Positions 1 through 8,300 of a stretch of DNA of 9,796 bases are shown here, piece by piece. How positions within the stretch are numbered: the stretch's first letter is position 1; each line of letters starts with the position of its first letter. The notes beneath the pieces were generated by a model, which did not search any database, was not told where the DNA came from, and saw nothing but the letters and a program-made list of their open reading frames with translations. This stretch comes from Halanaerobiales bacterium (GTDB lineage Bacteria > Bacillota_F > Halanaerobiia > Halanaerobiales > DTU029), in assembly GCA_016278415.1 (NCBI GenBank), contig JADQBV010000006.1, forward strand, positions 1-9,796. Direction: 5' to 3'. The position numbers were made by a program, and so were the translations under genes.

Positions 1-23
1 ATATGAAAGAGGAGTAGCTATTT

Positions 24-1373
24 ATGAATAAGTTATTAAATTGTTCAAATTATATTATTCTTGATAACCAAAGGCTTATATTAATGCAGGTAGGAAAACC
101 TAGTGGTCAATCTAATGTATCTACTAAATATTTAAGTAATGAGGAATTTGAGAGTTCTTTTTTCAATAAAAAAGAGGCTGTATTACTTCTTCCGGCTACT
201 CAATTGTTTATTGAGAGTTTCTTTTTGCCTTTGCAAGCAAGGGATAAATTGGATGATCTACTTTTGGTTAAATTTATTAAGAAAATTTCCATTGCTGAAG
301 ATAAGCTATATTACTCTTACTATGTAGATGAGCACTTATATGATGACAAATTACTTGTAATATGTTTTGCAGTTAAGAAAGAAGTGCTAGATAATGCCTA
401 TAAATTAACTAATGTAAAAGGGATTAGGCTTAAATCTATATTACCATTACCCTTATTATTCTATATCTATCATAGTCAACAGGATAAAGCTGTTTTAAGG
501 GATGTTTATAAAAACAAAATTAAAAAAGATGTATCTAGTCTTGATAGTGAAGAATTTAGTCGGGATAATCCGGCAATTATATATCTAGATAGGTTTTCCA
601 GTCAAATCTCTTTCACTGTATTTTATAAAGATGGAATATATATGCGTACTGGCAATCTGGGAGATTTCAAGAGAGAATTTAATAGAACAATCGAGTATCT
701 AGGTGAGTATCTAAAGATATCGAAATTTGATATTTATAGTGATGGAATAAAGATAGACAGAAAGGTTTTATTAGATAGAATTAAAAATAATAAAATATCT
801 TTTAAGGAGATGTTTTCTAGTATAATTGAGGGCTTAAGTATAAACAAATCAGATATAAAGATGTTAAATCTTTTGCCTAAAATCCCTAAGGAAAAGAAGA
901 AAAAAAGGAATCAATATAGATTTATTGTTATTTTAATTTTAATAATAATTCTGGCAAGTAATATCATATCATTCACAACATATTTCCAGGCAAAAAGAGA
1001 TAAATTGGCTTTTTATAAAGGGGAATTGCTTAAATTAGAACCAGCTATAAATCAACTACAGGATTTGCAGAGTCAGATAGATATTAAAGAGGAACAGATG
1101 ACAGTATATAAAGATATTATTGAAAATAGACAATCATATTTACCCTGGATATATGAAATCAGTAAACAATTACCTGTTGGTGTTAAAATTAATTATTTAA
1201 CTCTTAAAGGGGATAAAATGGTTTTGTTAGACGGTGTTGCCCCTTCTGCTTCAAAAGTAATGGAGGAATTACAGGACTCACTGGTTTTTGAAAATCTCGA
1301 ATTTATTGGAGGAATAGTTATTGATAAAGATGGGGAAAAGTTTAGGATAGCAGGTGATTTAATAAATGACTAA
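24..1373 (+). CDS. GspL-like PilM-PilN fusion, inner-membrane platform protein of a type IV pilus / type II secretion system
   Basis: This 449-residue bitopic protein belongs to the inner-membrane assembly platform of a type IV pilus or type II secretion machine. Residues 1-295 are cytoplasmic and look like a degenerate actin-like PilM/GspL domain: a segment near residues 54-100 has the LLLPATQLF...LPLQAR pattern typical of GspL/PilM. The start has no clean PilM phosphate loop (ILDNQRLI instead of a GIDIGS-like motif). A lysine/arginine run (291-295) precedes one membrane helix (about 300-320), giving positive-inside topology. Residues 321-449 are periplasmic: a short coiled coil, then a PilN core with LPWIYEISKQLPVGVKI followed by the LDGVAPSASKV motif. 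The ATG has AAAGAGGAG 9 nt upstream. The stop overlaps the next gene by 8 nt. Family membership of the PilN half is fairly secure; the PilM/GspL half rests on position and weak motifs. A pilus versus secretion role cannot be settled here. Confidence 0.8.
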   Translation: MNKLLNCSNYIILDNQRLILMQVGKPSGQSNVSTKYLSNEEFESSFFNKKEAVLLLPATQLFIESFFLPLQARDKLDDLLLVKFIKKISIAEDKLYYSYYVDEHLYDDKLLVICFAVKKEVLDNAYKLTNVKGIRLKSILPLPLLFYIYHSQQDKAVLRDVYKNKIKKDVSSLDSEEFSRDNPAIIYLDRFSSQISFTVFYKDGIYMRTGNLGDFKREFNRTIEYLGEYLKISKFDIYSDGIKIDRKVLLDRIKNNKISFKEMFSSIIEGLSINKSDIKMLNLLPKIPKEKKKKRNQYRFIVILILIIILASNIISFTTYFQAKRDKLAFYKGELLKLEPAINQLQDLQSQIDIKEEQMTVYKDIIENRQSYLPWIYEISKQLPVGVKINYLTLKGDKMVLLDGVAPSASKVMEELQDSLVFENLEFIGGIVIDKDGEKFRIAGDLIND

Positions 1374-2034
1374 AAGGGAAAAAATAATGTTGATTGTTGC
1401 CATAATAATTTTAATATTCTTATTTGCTTTAAAGAGTGTTATCATACCTACAATAGACGGTTATTATGCAATCACTGAAGAATATGATGAGACAGTATAT
1501 GAATTAGAAAAAAATAAACTTCAGTTAAAGAATATAAATAAATATGCTCATACAGTAGAAAAAATCAATAGTGAAATCAAGTTATTAGAACAGATTTTTT
1601 ATAAAGGTAATATGTCAGATATTAGAATAGAGGTTTTAAAGTATCTGGATGGTCAGATCAAAGATCATGGTCTGGATATTGAAAGTAAGGAGTTTAATAT
1701 TGAACAGCTATCACAGAGTAAGGTAAATAACGATTTGGTGGCATATGATACTAATCAATATGGCTCAACTCAGTATGAAAGATATGATGTTGATAGACGC
1801 CAAAGGGGACAGCAGATTATAGTCAAACCCATTAAAATGACATATCGAGCTCAAATAAGGGGTAGTTATCAGCAGGTTTTATCTTTTCTTGAGGGTTTAG
1901 CTAGCTATCATAAGTTTTATACTGTCAGTCAGCTGGATATTAAAGTGGGTTCTGATGATGAGCAATTGGCTGTATTTGTAGTTATTGAAAGTTATTGTAA
2001 AGAGGGTGATATTGGTGATAAAGAAAAGATTTAA
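1366..2034 (+). CDS. pilO: PilO/GspM-like inner-membrane platform protein
   Basis: This 222-residue protein is a probable partner of the preceding PilN-like protein; in this family PilN and PilO heterodimerise in the periplasm and link the inner-membrane platform to the secretin. It has a short cytoplasmic start (MTKREK), one membrane helix (about residues 7-28), a coiled coil (about 33-75) and a C-terminal ferredoxin-like region. The PilO signature is the segment GSYQQVLSFLEGLASYHKF near residues 165-184, followed by a strand with LDIKVG. A polar Gln/Tyr/Arg-rich loop (about 122-148) separates the two halves. The ATG lies inside the end of the upstream gene (8 nt overlap) with AGGTG 9 nt upstream, which implies translational coupling. 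Its end overlaps the secretin start. GspM is the alternative name if the machine is a type II secretion system. Confidence 0.78.
   Translation: MTKREKIMLIVAIIILIFLFALKSVIIPTIDGYYAITEEYDETVYELEKNKLQLKNINKYAHTVEKINSEIKLLEQIFYKGNMSDIRIEVLKYLDGQIKDHGLDIESKEFNIEQLSQSKVNNDLVAYDTNQYGSTQYERYDVDRRQRGQQIIVKPIKMTYRAQIRGSYQQVLSFLEGLASYHKFYTVSQLDIKVGSDDEQLAVFVVIESYCKEGDIGDKEKI
2001..2010 (+). promoter_or_regulatory. Ribosome binding site that decides the secretin start
   Basis: AGAGGGTGAT closely resembles the extended Shine-Dalgarno AGGAGGTGAT. It sits 8 nt (counted from its G-rich core) before a GTG at 2015, and that start yields a clean signal peptide beginning MIKKR. The in-frame TTG at 1985 has no such site and would put extra hydrophobic residues before the basic n-region. 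TTG at 2012 is a less likely alternative. Confidence 0.6.
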
Positions 2035-3835
2035 TATATTTTTCTGTGTTATTGTGATTTTTTTAATTTTAACTTCAGGTCAGGTATTAGCAATAGAAGA
2101 GGCTAATCAATTAGAAAATAAAGAAGATATTGGTGAAAAAATAGTTACTTTGTCTGTGAGAGGTGCGGATATAAAGGATGTTCTCTTGATGCTTACTGAG
2201 CAAAGTGGTATCAATCTGGTACCTGATGAGACTGTACAGGGACAGGTTACAATAGACCTCACAGAAGTGGAAGTCATGGAAGCAATGAGGACTTTGAGTA
2301 TTGCTTATGGGTACCACTATGATATGATTGCAGATAATATTTACCTGGTTAGCCGAGAGGGATATATTCCACCTGCAGATGTAAGATATGAGGACGATTT
2401 ATTAACAATTAGGGTAGAGAATGGTGATGTGCGACAGGTATTGAACCATGTGGCAGATCTGACAGGTATAAATATCATAATGAATGAACAGATACAGGGC
2501 ACAGTATCTGCTAATTTAACTAAGGTGCCCCTGGAGATTGGTTTAAGTAATATTCTACAGGCAAATGGTTTTTCATTAAGTAGGAGTAATGACATATACC
2601 GGATATTTGTTGCTGGTAAGCATGAAGGAAATAATCTGGCTATTTCTATTAAGGATGAAACGGTAAGTATTGATGTGCGTCAGGCAGATTTAGCGGAGGT
2701 TTTACGAACTATTTCCCGGCTGGCTAATATAAACATGGTATTATTTGGTGGTGTTAGAGATGTTGTGGATTTGAAATTAGATGATGTTCCTGTTAAAGAG
2801 GCTATAGATATTATACTATCAGGTACTCGCTTTTCTTACATTATAAGTAAGGGTGTTTACTTAGTTGGAGATAAGAATTCTGGCAGCCCTAGTTCATCAT
2901 TATTAACTATAAACAAGATTATCCCACTAGAGTATTTAGAGGTTGAGAAGGTACCAGCTTTATTACCACATAATTTTCCACCTTCAAATGTTAAAGTACT
3001 GAAAGAAAAGAATGCATTATTGGTTACCGGTACTCATTCTGAAATAGATTATCTCACTGAATATATTGCAAAATTAGATACCAAAATACCTTTAATAGTT
3101 GTTGAAGCACTTATTTTGGAGCTTAATAGGAATGAGAATGAGAGTCCAGAGGCTAAACTTGGTATGAACTATAATGATGATGAGAGTAGTGTTTTATTTG
3201 ATAGCGTTTTAGGTAAATTAACATATAAGTCTATATTGCAACTACCGAAAGATTTTTACTTAAAAGTTAGTTCATTAGTTAGTAATAACCAGGCAACTAT
3301 CAAAGCTAGACCAAACATCACCACTTTAAATGGTCAACAGGCTTCAATAGATGTAGGGACTGTACAGTATTATAAGGTTGTAAATACTGATAATGATGGA
3401 AATGAAGAAACCAAATACCAGAGTGTAAATGGTGGTGTTACATTACAGGTCACACCATGGGTTAGTAGTTCTGGAGAGATTACCCTTAAGCTAAAACCAA
3501 CAGTAAGTAATATAGGTCAGGTTTCATCTGATGGCCCACCAAAGATAAGCAGAAGGACAGTCGAGACTACTGTCAGAGTAAAAGATGGACAAACAATTGT
3601 AATAGGTGGACTTATACAGGACATTGGTACAAATATGGAGTCCAGTGTTCCGATACTTTCAGAGATACCTATTTTTGGGGAGTTATTCAAAAGCCATAAT
3701 AGTGATATTAACCAGACAGAGCTTATTATGTATATTACCCCTCGTGTCCTTGGTGTGGATGAGGAGAATGTTAAGGAAGAAATGAAAGCAAGAGAAGAGG
3801 CCCTTGAGGAGATGTATCAACAGGGGAAGGAGTAA
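2015..3835 (+). CDS. Secretin, outer-membrane channel of a type IV pilus / type II secretion system (PilQ/GspD family)
   Basis: This secretin forms the multimeric outer-membrane gate. With the GTG start it is 606 residues. A signal peptide (MIKKR, hydrophobic core, cleavage near VLA-IEE) is followed by three tandem STN/N0-like modules at about 43-110, 130-200 and 217-285, each with the pattern DVxxVL...INxxxxxxVxGxVxxxL...VxxxEA. An N1-type domain follows (about 298-360), then the secretin core (about 365-590). Core signatures are RPNITTLNGQQASIDVG from residue 432, a variable Asp/Asn-rich loop (about 453-470), GGVTLQVTPWV, DGQTIVIGGLI, and VPILSEIPIFGELF from residue 545. No AMIN domain is visible. 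A longer reading from TTG 1985 would add 10 residues but lacks a ribosome binding site. The gene overlaps the pilO-like gene by 20 nt and is the last of its operon. A secretin requires an outer membrane. PilQ versus GspD is not resolvable here. Confidence 0.92.
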   Translation: MIKKRFNIFFCVIVIFLILTSGQVLAIEEANQLENKEDIGEKIVTLSVRGADIKDVLLMLTEQSGINLVPDETVQGQVTIDLTEVEVMEAMRTLSIAYGYHYDMIADNIYLVSREGYIPPADVRYEDDLLTIRVENGDVRQVLNHVADLTGINIIMNEQIQGTVSANLTKVPLEIGLSNILQANGFSLSRSNDIYRIFVAGKHEGNNLAISIKDETVSIDVRQADLAEVLRTISRLANINMVLFGGVRDVVDLKLDDVPVKEAIDIILSGTRFSYIISKGVYLVGDKNSGSPSSSLLTINKIIPLEYLEVEKVPALLPHNFPPSNVKVLKEKNALLVTGTHSEIDYLTEYIAKLDTKIPLIVVEALILELNRNENESPEAKLGMNYNDDESSVLFDSVLGKLTYKSILQLPKDFYLKVSSLVSNNQATIKARPNITTLNGQQASIDVGTVQYYKVVNTDNDGNEETKYQSVNGGVTLQVTPWVSSSGEITLKLKPTVSNIGQVSSDGPPKISRRTVETTVRVKDGQTIVIGGLIQDIGTNMESSVPILSEIPIFGELFKSHNSDINQTELIMYITPRVLGVDEENVKEEMKAREEALEEMYQQGKE

Positions 3836-3883
3836 TAGGAGAAAGTATTTGTAATCATATGAACAAATAAATAATTATTTAAT

Positions 3884-3924
3884 CCCCTTAGTCATTTTAA
3901 TTAATGATAGAAGGGGCTTTTTTT
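3884..3924 (+). terminator. Rho-independent terminator ending the pilus/secretion operon
   Basis: CCCCTT (3884-3889) pairs with AAGGGG (3911-3916). Inside it TCATT (3892-3896) pairs with AATGA (3903-3907) around a small AT loop, with a short unpaired bulge (AG / TAG) between the two helices. The stem is followed by C and seven T residues (3918-3924). It lies 48 nt after the secretin stop and separates the secretin operon from the thioredoxin/RHS pair. Confidence 0.9.
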
Positions 3925-4103
3925 ATATTTAATAAAGTGAAATAAATAGAAAAATGTCATAAAATGAAGAAAAAATGCAAAAAATATAATATATAAAAAT
4001 AATATGAAATAATTCAAAAAAACAATAAATTATGCAGGAAAAGGAAAATAAACGTAGAAATATAAGATAATATTAGTAAAAAATGTTAATGGTAATAGTT
4101 TTT
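3925..4103 (+). other. Purine-rich intergenic region, promoter not identified
   Basis: This non-coding stretch is dominated by A runs and has only about six C residues on the + strand. It must contain the promoter for the following gene if the terminator is efficient. TATAAT occurs at 3985-3990 and GATAAT at 4066-4071, but neither has a recognisable TTGACA-like element 16-18 nt upstream, so I do not assign a promoter. No tRNA, riboswitch or convincing hairpin is visible. Confidence 0.5.
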
Positions 4104-4113
4104 GGAGGAAGGT
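4104..4113 (+). promoter_or_regulatory. Ribosome binding site of the thioredoxin-CcdA gene
   Basis: GGAGGAAGGT precedes the ATG at 4124. The strict GGAGG is 15 nt from the start, long for a Shine-Dalgarno, whereas the AAGGT half is 10 nt away and may be the one used. The ATG is supported because it opens directly into a typical signal peptide. Confidence 0.55.
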
Positions 4114-4123
4114 AGGTAGTAAT

Positions 4124-5347
4124 ATGAGGACTAAATTTTTTGTACTAATTATTTTAGTATTTTTAAGTTCTTTTGTTGGCTATGCTAAAGCAAAGGGTAA
4201 TGAATATGAGTTGTTTTACTTTTGGGGAGAGGGGTGCTCACATTGTGAAGAAGCAAAAGAATTTATAAATGATTTAAAAAACGAATATCCTGATTTGACT
4301 ATTAAATCATATGAAATATTTGAAAATAAAAAGAACAGAAAAATATTTAAGGAAAAATGTGTTGATCTAGGAGTAGAAATGAAAGGAGTACCGGCGTTTA
4401 TCATAGGGAATAGGATATGGTTTGGGGAATCAGAACAAAATCATAAACAAATTAGAACATTTGTTAAAATTATTAATAATCAAGTATTTAACGAAACAAT
4501 AAATAATGAAATTAAGTTGCCAATTATTGGAAAGATAAGTTCTGAAAAAACTCCCATTCTTTTATTGACTGTTTTTATAGCTTTCATTGATGGATTTAAT
4601 CCTTGTTCCTTATGGGTGTTGATTTTTCTATTAAATTTCATTTTATATTCAGGTTCTAGAAAAAGAGTGTTGATAGTTGGTTTAACTTTTTTAATCGTTT
4701 CCGCTTTTACATATGGTTTGTTTATTTCAGGTATTTTTACTATTTTCTCATATGTAAAAGATTTATACTATATTAGATTAATAATATTTACATTTTTATT
4801 AATATTTTCTTTAGTTAATATAAAAGATTATTTTTATTTTAATAAAGGTTTTTCTTTTTCAATACCTGAGAAGTTTAAACCTAAAATACTTATTAATTTT
4901 GGTCAACTTTCTCGTATAGAAGGATCCAATTTAAAACTAATATTAGCAACTGCAGTTTCTAGTTTTGGAATAACCTTACTTGAATTACCCTGTACAGCGG
5001 GTTTTCCTTTTATGTGGATGAATATTCTTGGTGAAAATAATGTGTCAAAATTTTCTTTCCTTGTATTTTTATTTGTATATTTACTAATTTATTTTCTTGA
5101 TGAATTAGTTATTACATTAGTTGCTTATGTTACTCTTCGCATTAAGAGAGTGGATGAACTAATGGGTCGAAAACTTAAGTTGATAAGTGGGATAATTATG
5201 TTTTATTTAGCTGGTGGTATGCTTGTTAAACCAGAAGTAATGAGTGATATTTTTGGAATCTTATATGTGACTTTTTTAACTTTTATCACATATCTATTTA
5301 TTACATCATTTTTACAAACTAAAAAAAGGAGTGAGAAGGATGCGTAA
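4124..5347 (+). CDS. Exported thioredoxin-like domain fused to a CcdA/DsbD-type membrane electron-transfer domain
   Basis: This 407-residue protein likely moves reducing equivalents across the inner membrane to exported proteins. A signal peptide/first helix (residues 1-23, ending AKA) leads to a thioredoxin/glutaredoxin-like domain (about 26-120) with active site C38-S-H-C41 in the context FWGEGCSHC and a cis-proline at GVP (P90). A lone C79 is also present. Residues 145-398 hold about six or seven membrane helices. They carry the two cysteines expected of CcdA/DsbD-beta: C161 in NPC in the first helix and C290 in LPCT in the fourth. In that family such cysteines form a transmembrane redox pair. 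The Trx-plus-CcdA arrangement resembles a minimal DsbD in which both parts are one chain. Base composition looks more AT-rich than in the pilus genes. The stop overlaps the start of the RHS gene by 8 nt, which suggests coupled translation and the RHS protein as a possible client; that client role is inference. Confidence 0.85.
   Translation: MRTKFFVLIILVFLSSFVGYAKAKGNEYELFYFWGEGCSHCEEAKEFINDLKNEYPDLTIKSYEIFENKKNRKIFKEKCVDLGVEMKGVPAFIIGNRIWFGESEQNHKQIRTFVKIINNQVFNETINNEIKLPIIGKISSEKTPILLLTVFIAFIDGFNPCSLWVLIFLLNFILYSGSRKRVLIVGLTFLIVSAFTYGLFISGIFTIFSYVKDLYYIRLIIFTFLLIFSLVNIKDYFYFNKGFSFSIPEKFKPKILINFGQLSRIEGSNLKLILATAVSSFGITLLELPCTAGFPFMWMNILGENNVSKFSFLVFLFVYLLIYFLDELVITLVAYVTLRIKRVDELMGRKLKLISGIIMFYLAGGMLVKPEVMSDIFGILYVTFLTFITYLFITSFLQTKKRSEKDA
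5327..5331 (+). promoter_or_regulatory. Ribosome binding site of the RHS gene, inside the upstream gene
   Basis: AGGAG lies 8 nt before the ATG at 5340, within the last codons of the thioredoxin-CcdA gene. It fixes the RHS start and supports co-transcription and translational coupling of the two genes. Confidence 0.75.
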
Positions 5348-8300
5348 GATATTCTTATTATTAGTTTTATTTGTATTTTTATTTTCATTAGTTTTTAATG
5401 TATCGATAAAAACTGTTGCTAATGACTATGTGGCTTTATGTACACCTTGTGATGATATGTATGGTGGTGATTGTCCTCCATATGTAAGTGACCCTTGTGA
5501 TGAAGATGATGATCCTGGTGATGAACCAGGTGATGGAGATGACGATGATGACGGCCCTACTAACACAGAATTAGCTGAAGAAAATATATCAGAATCAGAA
5601 CTTTATTATGAAGAGGGTAATCTAACAGAAATTGAAGCAGAAGAGTATCTAGATTTCACCTATGAATACTTAGAAATTGGATTGGACAATGAACAATATT
5701 CCTTTGATGACTTTCAATCTTATAATGATAACTTGAATAATACAAATCAACAGAATAATTTGAGTAATGACTTTATTGATGGAGCAGATAACTATAATTA
5801 TCAGTCAGATATAGATATTGATTTTTCTAACGATTATTATGATTTTTCCTTTGTAAATCAGAAGGGGTCACATGAAGCAGAACAAACATCAATAGATTAT
5901 TGTGATAACCTGTATGGTGATTATAATAATGCCGGGAACCTGGAAACTGGTGTAAATAATTTTATAAATAATAATGAAAATACAATAGATAATAATAATA
6001 AAAAAATAAGTGGAGAAAATCAGGAGGAGAATAGTGGGTTAACTGCTGATCCTGTAAAATATACTACAGGCGAATATGTAAGCACCAGTACTGATATAAA
6101 TATTAATAATATAAGCCCTAAGTTAAAGATAGTTAGAAATTATTCAAATTTTAATAGAAGTAGTTTTTCCTTTGCCATGGGTTGGAAATTTAATTATGAT
6201 ACAAGAATAATTACTGGTGTAAGAGCTAATTATATAGAACAGGACAAAACTCTTCAAAATTATCTTGAAGAAATAAACGAAATATATAATAGTGCATTAA
6301 TACAGTATGATGAAGCAGTGAATTATGCTGATGAAAGTATCAGCTTGGCAGAGTTAGCAGTAAATGAAGTAAATAAAGCTATTAGCTATGCAGAAGCTGC
6401 TAAAAACGCCGCTCTTTCGGCTGAAGAAAATGCAGAGTCAGCTAAAGATGAAGCGATACTTGCTGAACAAGTTGGTAATAAGGGTTTAACTAAGTTATAT
6501 AATTCAATAGAAAGTGCAAATCAAGCAATACAGTACGGTGAAGAGGCAGAAACATCGGCTAATATTGCTAAAGAAAAGGCAGAATCTGCTCTTAACCTTG
6601 CCAATCAGGCAAAGAATCACGCTAATAATGCTATAACTTATGCAAACCGAACAGGAAACAATAATTTGCAGTCAGCTGCAAATACAGCTCTCAATAATGC
6701 CAATAATCTTATTAATAGGACTCAAGAAACAAGCAATACTTTAACTGGTGATGATGGTAAAATAGCTGAAGCACAAAACTTAAAAGCAACAGTTCAGGGT
6801 CTACTTAATGAGATTAATGATACAAATGCTGAAGAAACAATCAATAAATCTATAAATGAGGCACTAGCAAACCAAAATGAAGCTAAATCTGAGATGAGTA
6901 GAGCAGAGAAATTGTTTGAATTAGCAGATCAGGCTTATCAAAATGCACAGGAGTTGCTGCCAGTGGCTGAAAACCGTCTTGAAATAGCACAAAACTGGAA
7001 AGTTACTCTTATTGAAGAATATCATTTAGTTCAAGAAATTGAAATAATAAAAAATGAAGTTGAAACACTAGCGACCCAAGCACAATTAGATAAAGAGTAT
7101 TCAGAAACATACCGCTACCGTAATCAATATAATGTGGATTGGCATGCCAATCCAACTCGTGATGAAATAGGGATAGGAAAACTTATTTTAGTTGATGAAG
7201 GTGGTACTCCAAATGTCTATACGATATTAAGGGAACCTGACTTTGAGACAGAAGTAAGATTCCCAGATGGTAGAAAAAACTATTATCCCAATGGCAGCCA
7301 GACAGAGGCTGTTAATCCAAGTGATGATAAGGTTGAAATTTTGTCTGATGGGTCTTATATTCTCACGAAAAAAGATGGCACAAGATATAGCTATTCATAT
7401 TTTGGACAACTATCCAAAATAGAAGATACCAATAATCGTTCCCTAGATTTTACATATAATACTGAACATCAACTTATAAAAATAACAGACAGCTTTGATA
7501 GAGAATTAGCAATAAGCAGAAGTAATGGTAAGATAGTAAAGATAACTGATCCAATAGGGAGAACATATAGTTATGGATATAGTGGTGGTAGACTTGTATC
7601 ATACACAGATCCTGACGGTAATACCAGAAGATATACATATAATGAATACGGCATAACTTCAACAATATATCCCGATGGGAACGGATGGAAATATTACTAC
7701 AAAGAATTAGATGGACGTATGGTGATGGACTACCAGACAGATGCTAGTGGGGCAGAAATAGCCTTTGAATACAATCCCGACGCACAGCAGACAACGTTAA
7801 CAGGTAGACGTGGATATAAGAGGTCATACAACTACAATGATAAACACCTTACTACAGAAGAAATCGATGCAAATCACCGAAGAGTAGTGAAATCATATGA
7901 TGAAAATAATAATTTGATTTCTGTAACAAACAAACGGGGATATACAACAACATATACCTATGATGAAAACAATAACATAACAAGTATAACAGACCCTGTA
8001 GTAACAACAAGCTTTAGCTACAATCAATTCAATAAAATAAGTACACTAACTAATAAAAAAGGGAATACAAGCAGTTACAGCTATGACTATAGAGGAAATT
8101 TAACCTCCATAAACTATCCTGATGGAACATCCATGTCCTTTGGATATAATAACTTAGGACTATTAATCACCGAAACAGATCAACGTGGGAATCAGACTAG
8201 ATACAGCTATGATGATTATGGAAATGTTAAAGAAAAAATATATCCAGATGGAAGTATAGAAGAATTTAAATATGACAAGATAGGGAGATTAATCAAATTA

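Noticed and set aside
1..31. End of an upstream gene
   Set aside because: Stops occur in all three + frames here (4-6, 15-17 and 29-31), so an upstream reading frame probably ends in this stretch, but too few codons are visible to say which frame or what product.
1985..2014. Earlier TTG start for the secretin
   Set aside because: It has no ribosome binding site, increases the overlap to 50 nt, and spoils the signal peptide; GTG at 2015 has a strong site at proper spacing.
2111..2595. Minus-strand open frames inside the secretin gene
   Set aside because: They are antisense shadows of a well-supported secretin, with no ribosome binding sites or recognisable domains.
3868..3881. 14-bp perfect AT-only palindrome TAAATAATTATTTA
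   Set aside because: It is pure A/T in a very AT-rich region just before the terminator; chance or a minor extension of the terminator region is the simplest explanation.
3985..3990. TATAAT as a -10 element for the thioredoxin-CcdA gene
   Set aside because: There is no -35-like sequence at 16-18 nt upstream, and TATAAT-like strings are expected by chance in this A/T background.
7474..7665. Minus-strand open frame inside the YD repeats
   Set aside because: It is antisense to the RHS coding sequence, its composition (Tyr, His, Leu, Cys) reflects the repeat complement, and it shows no start context.
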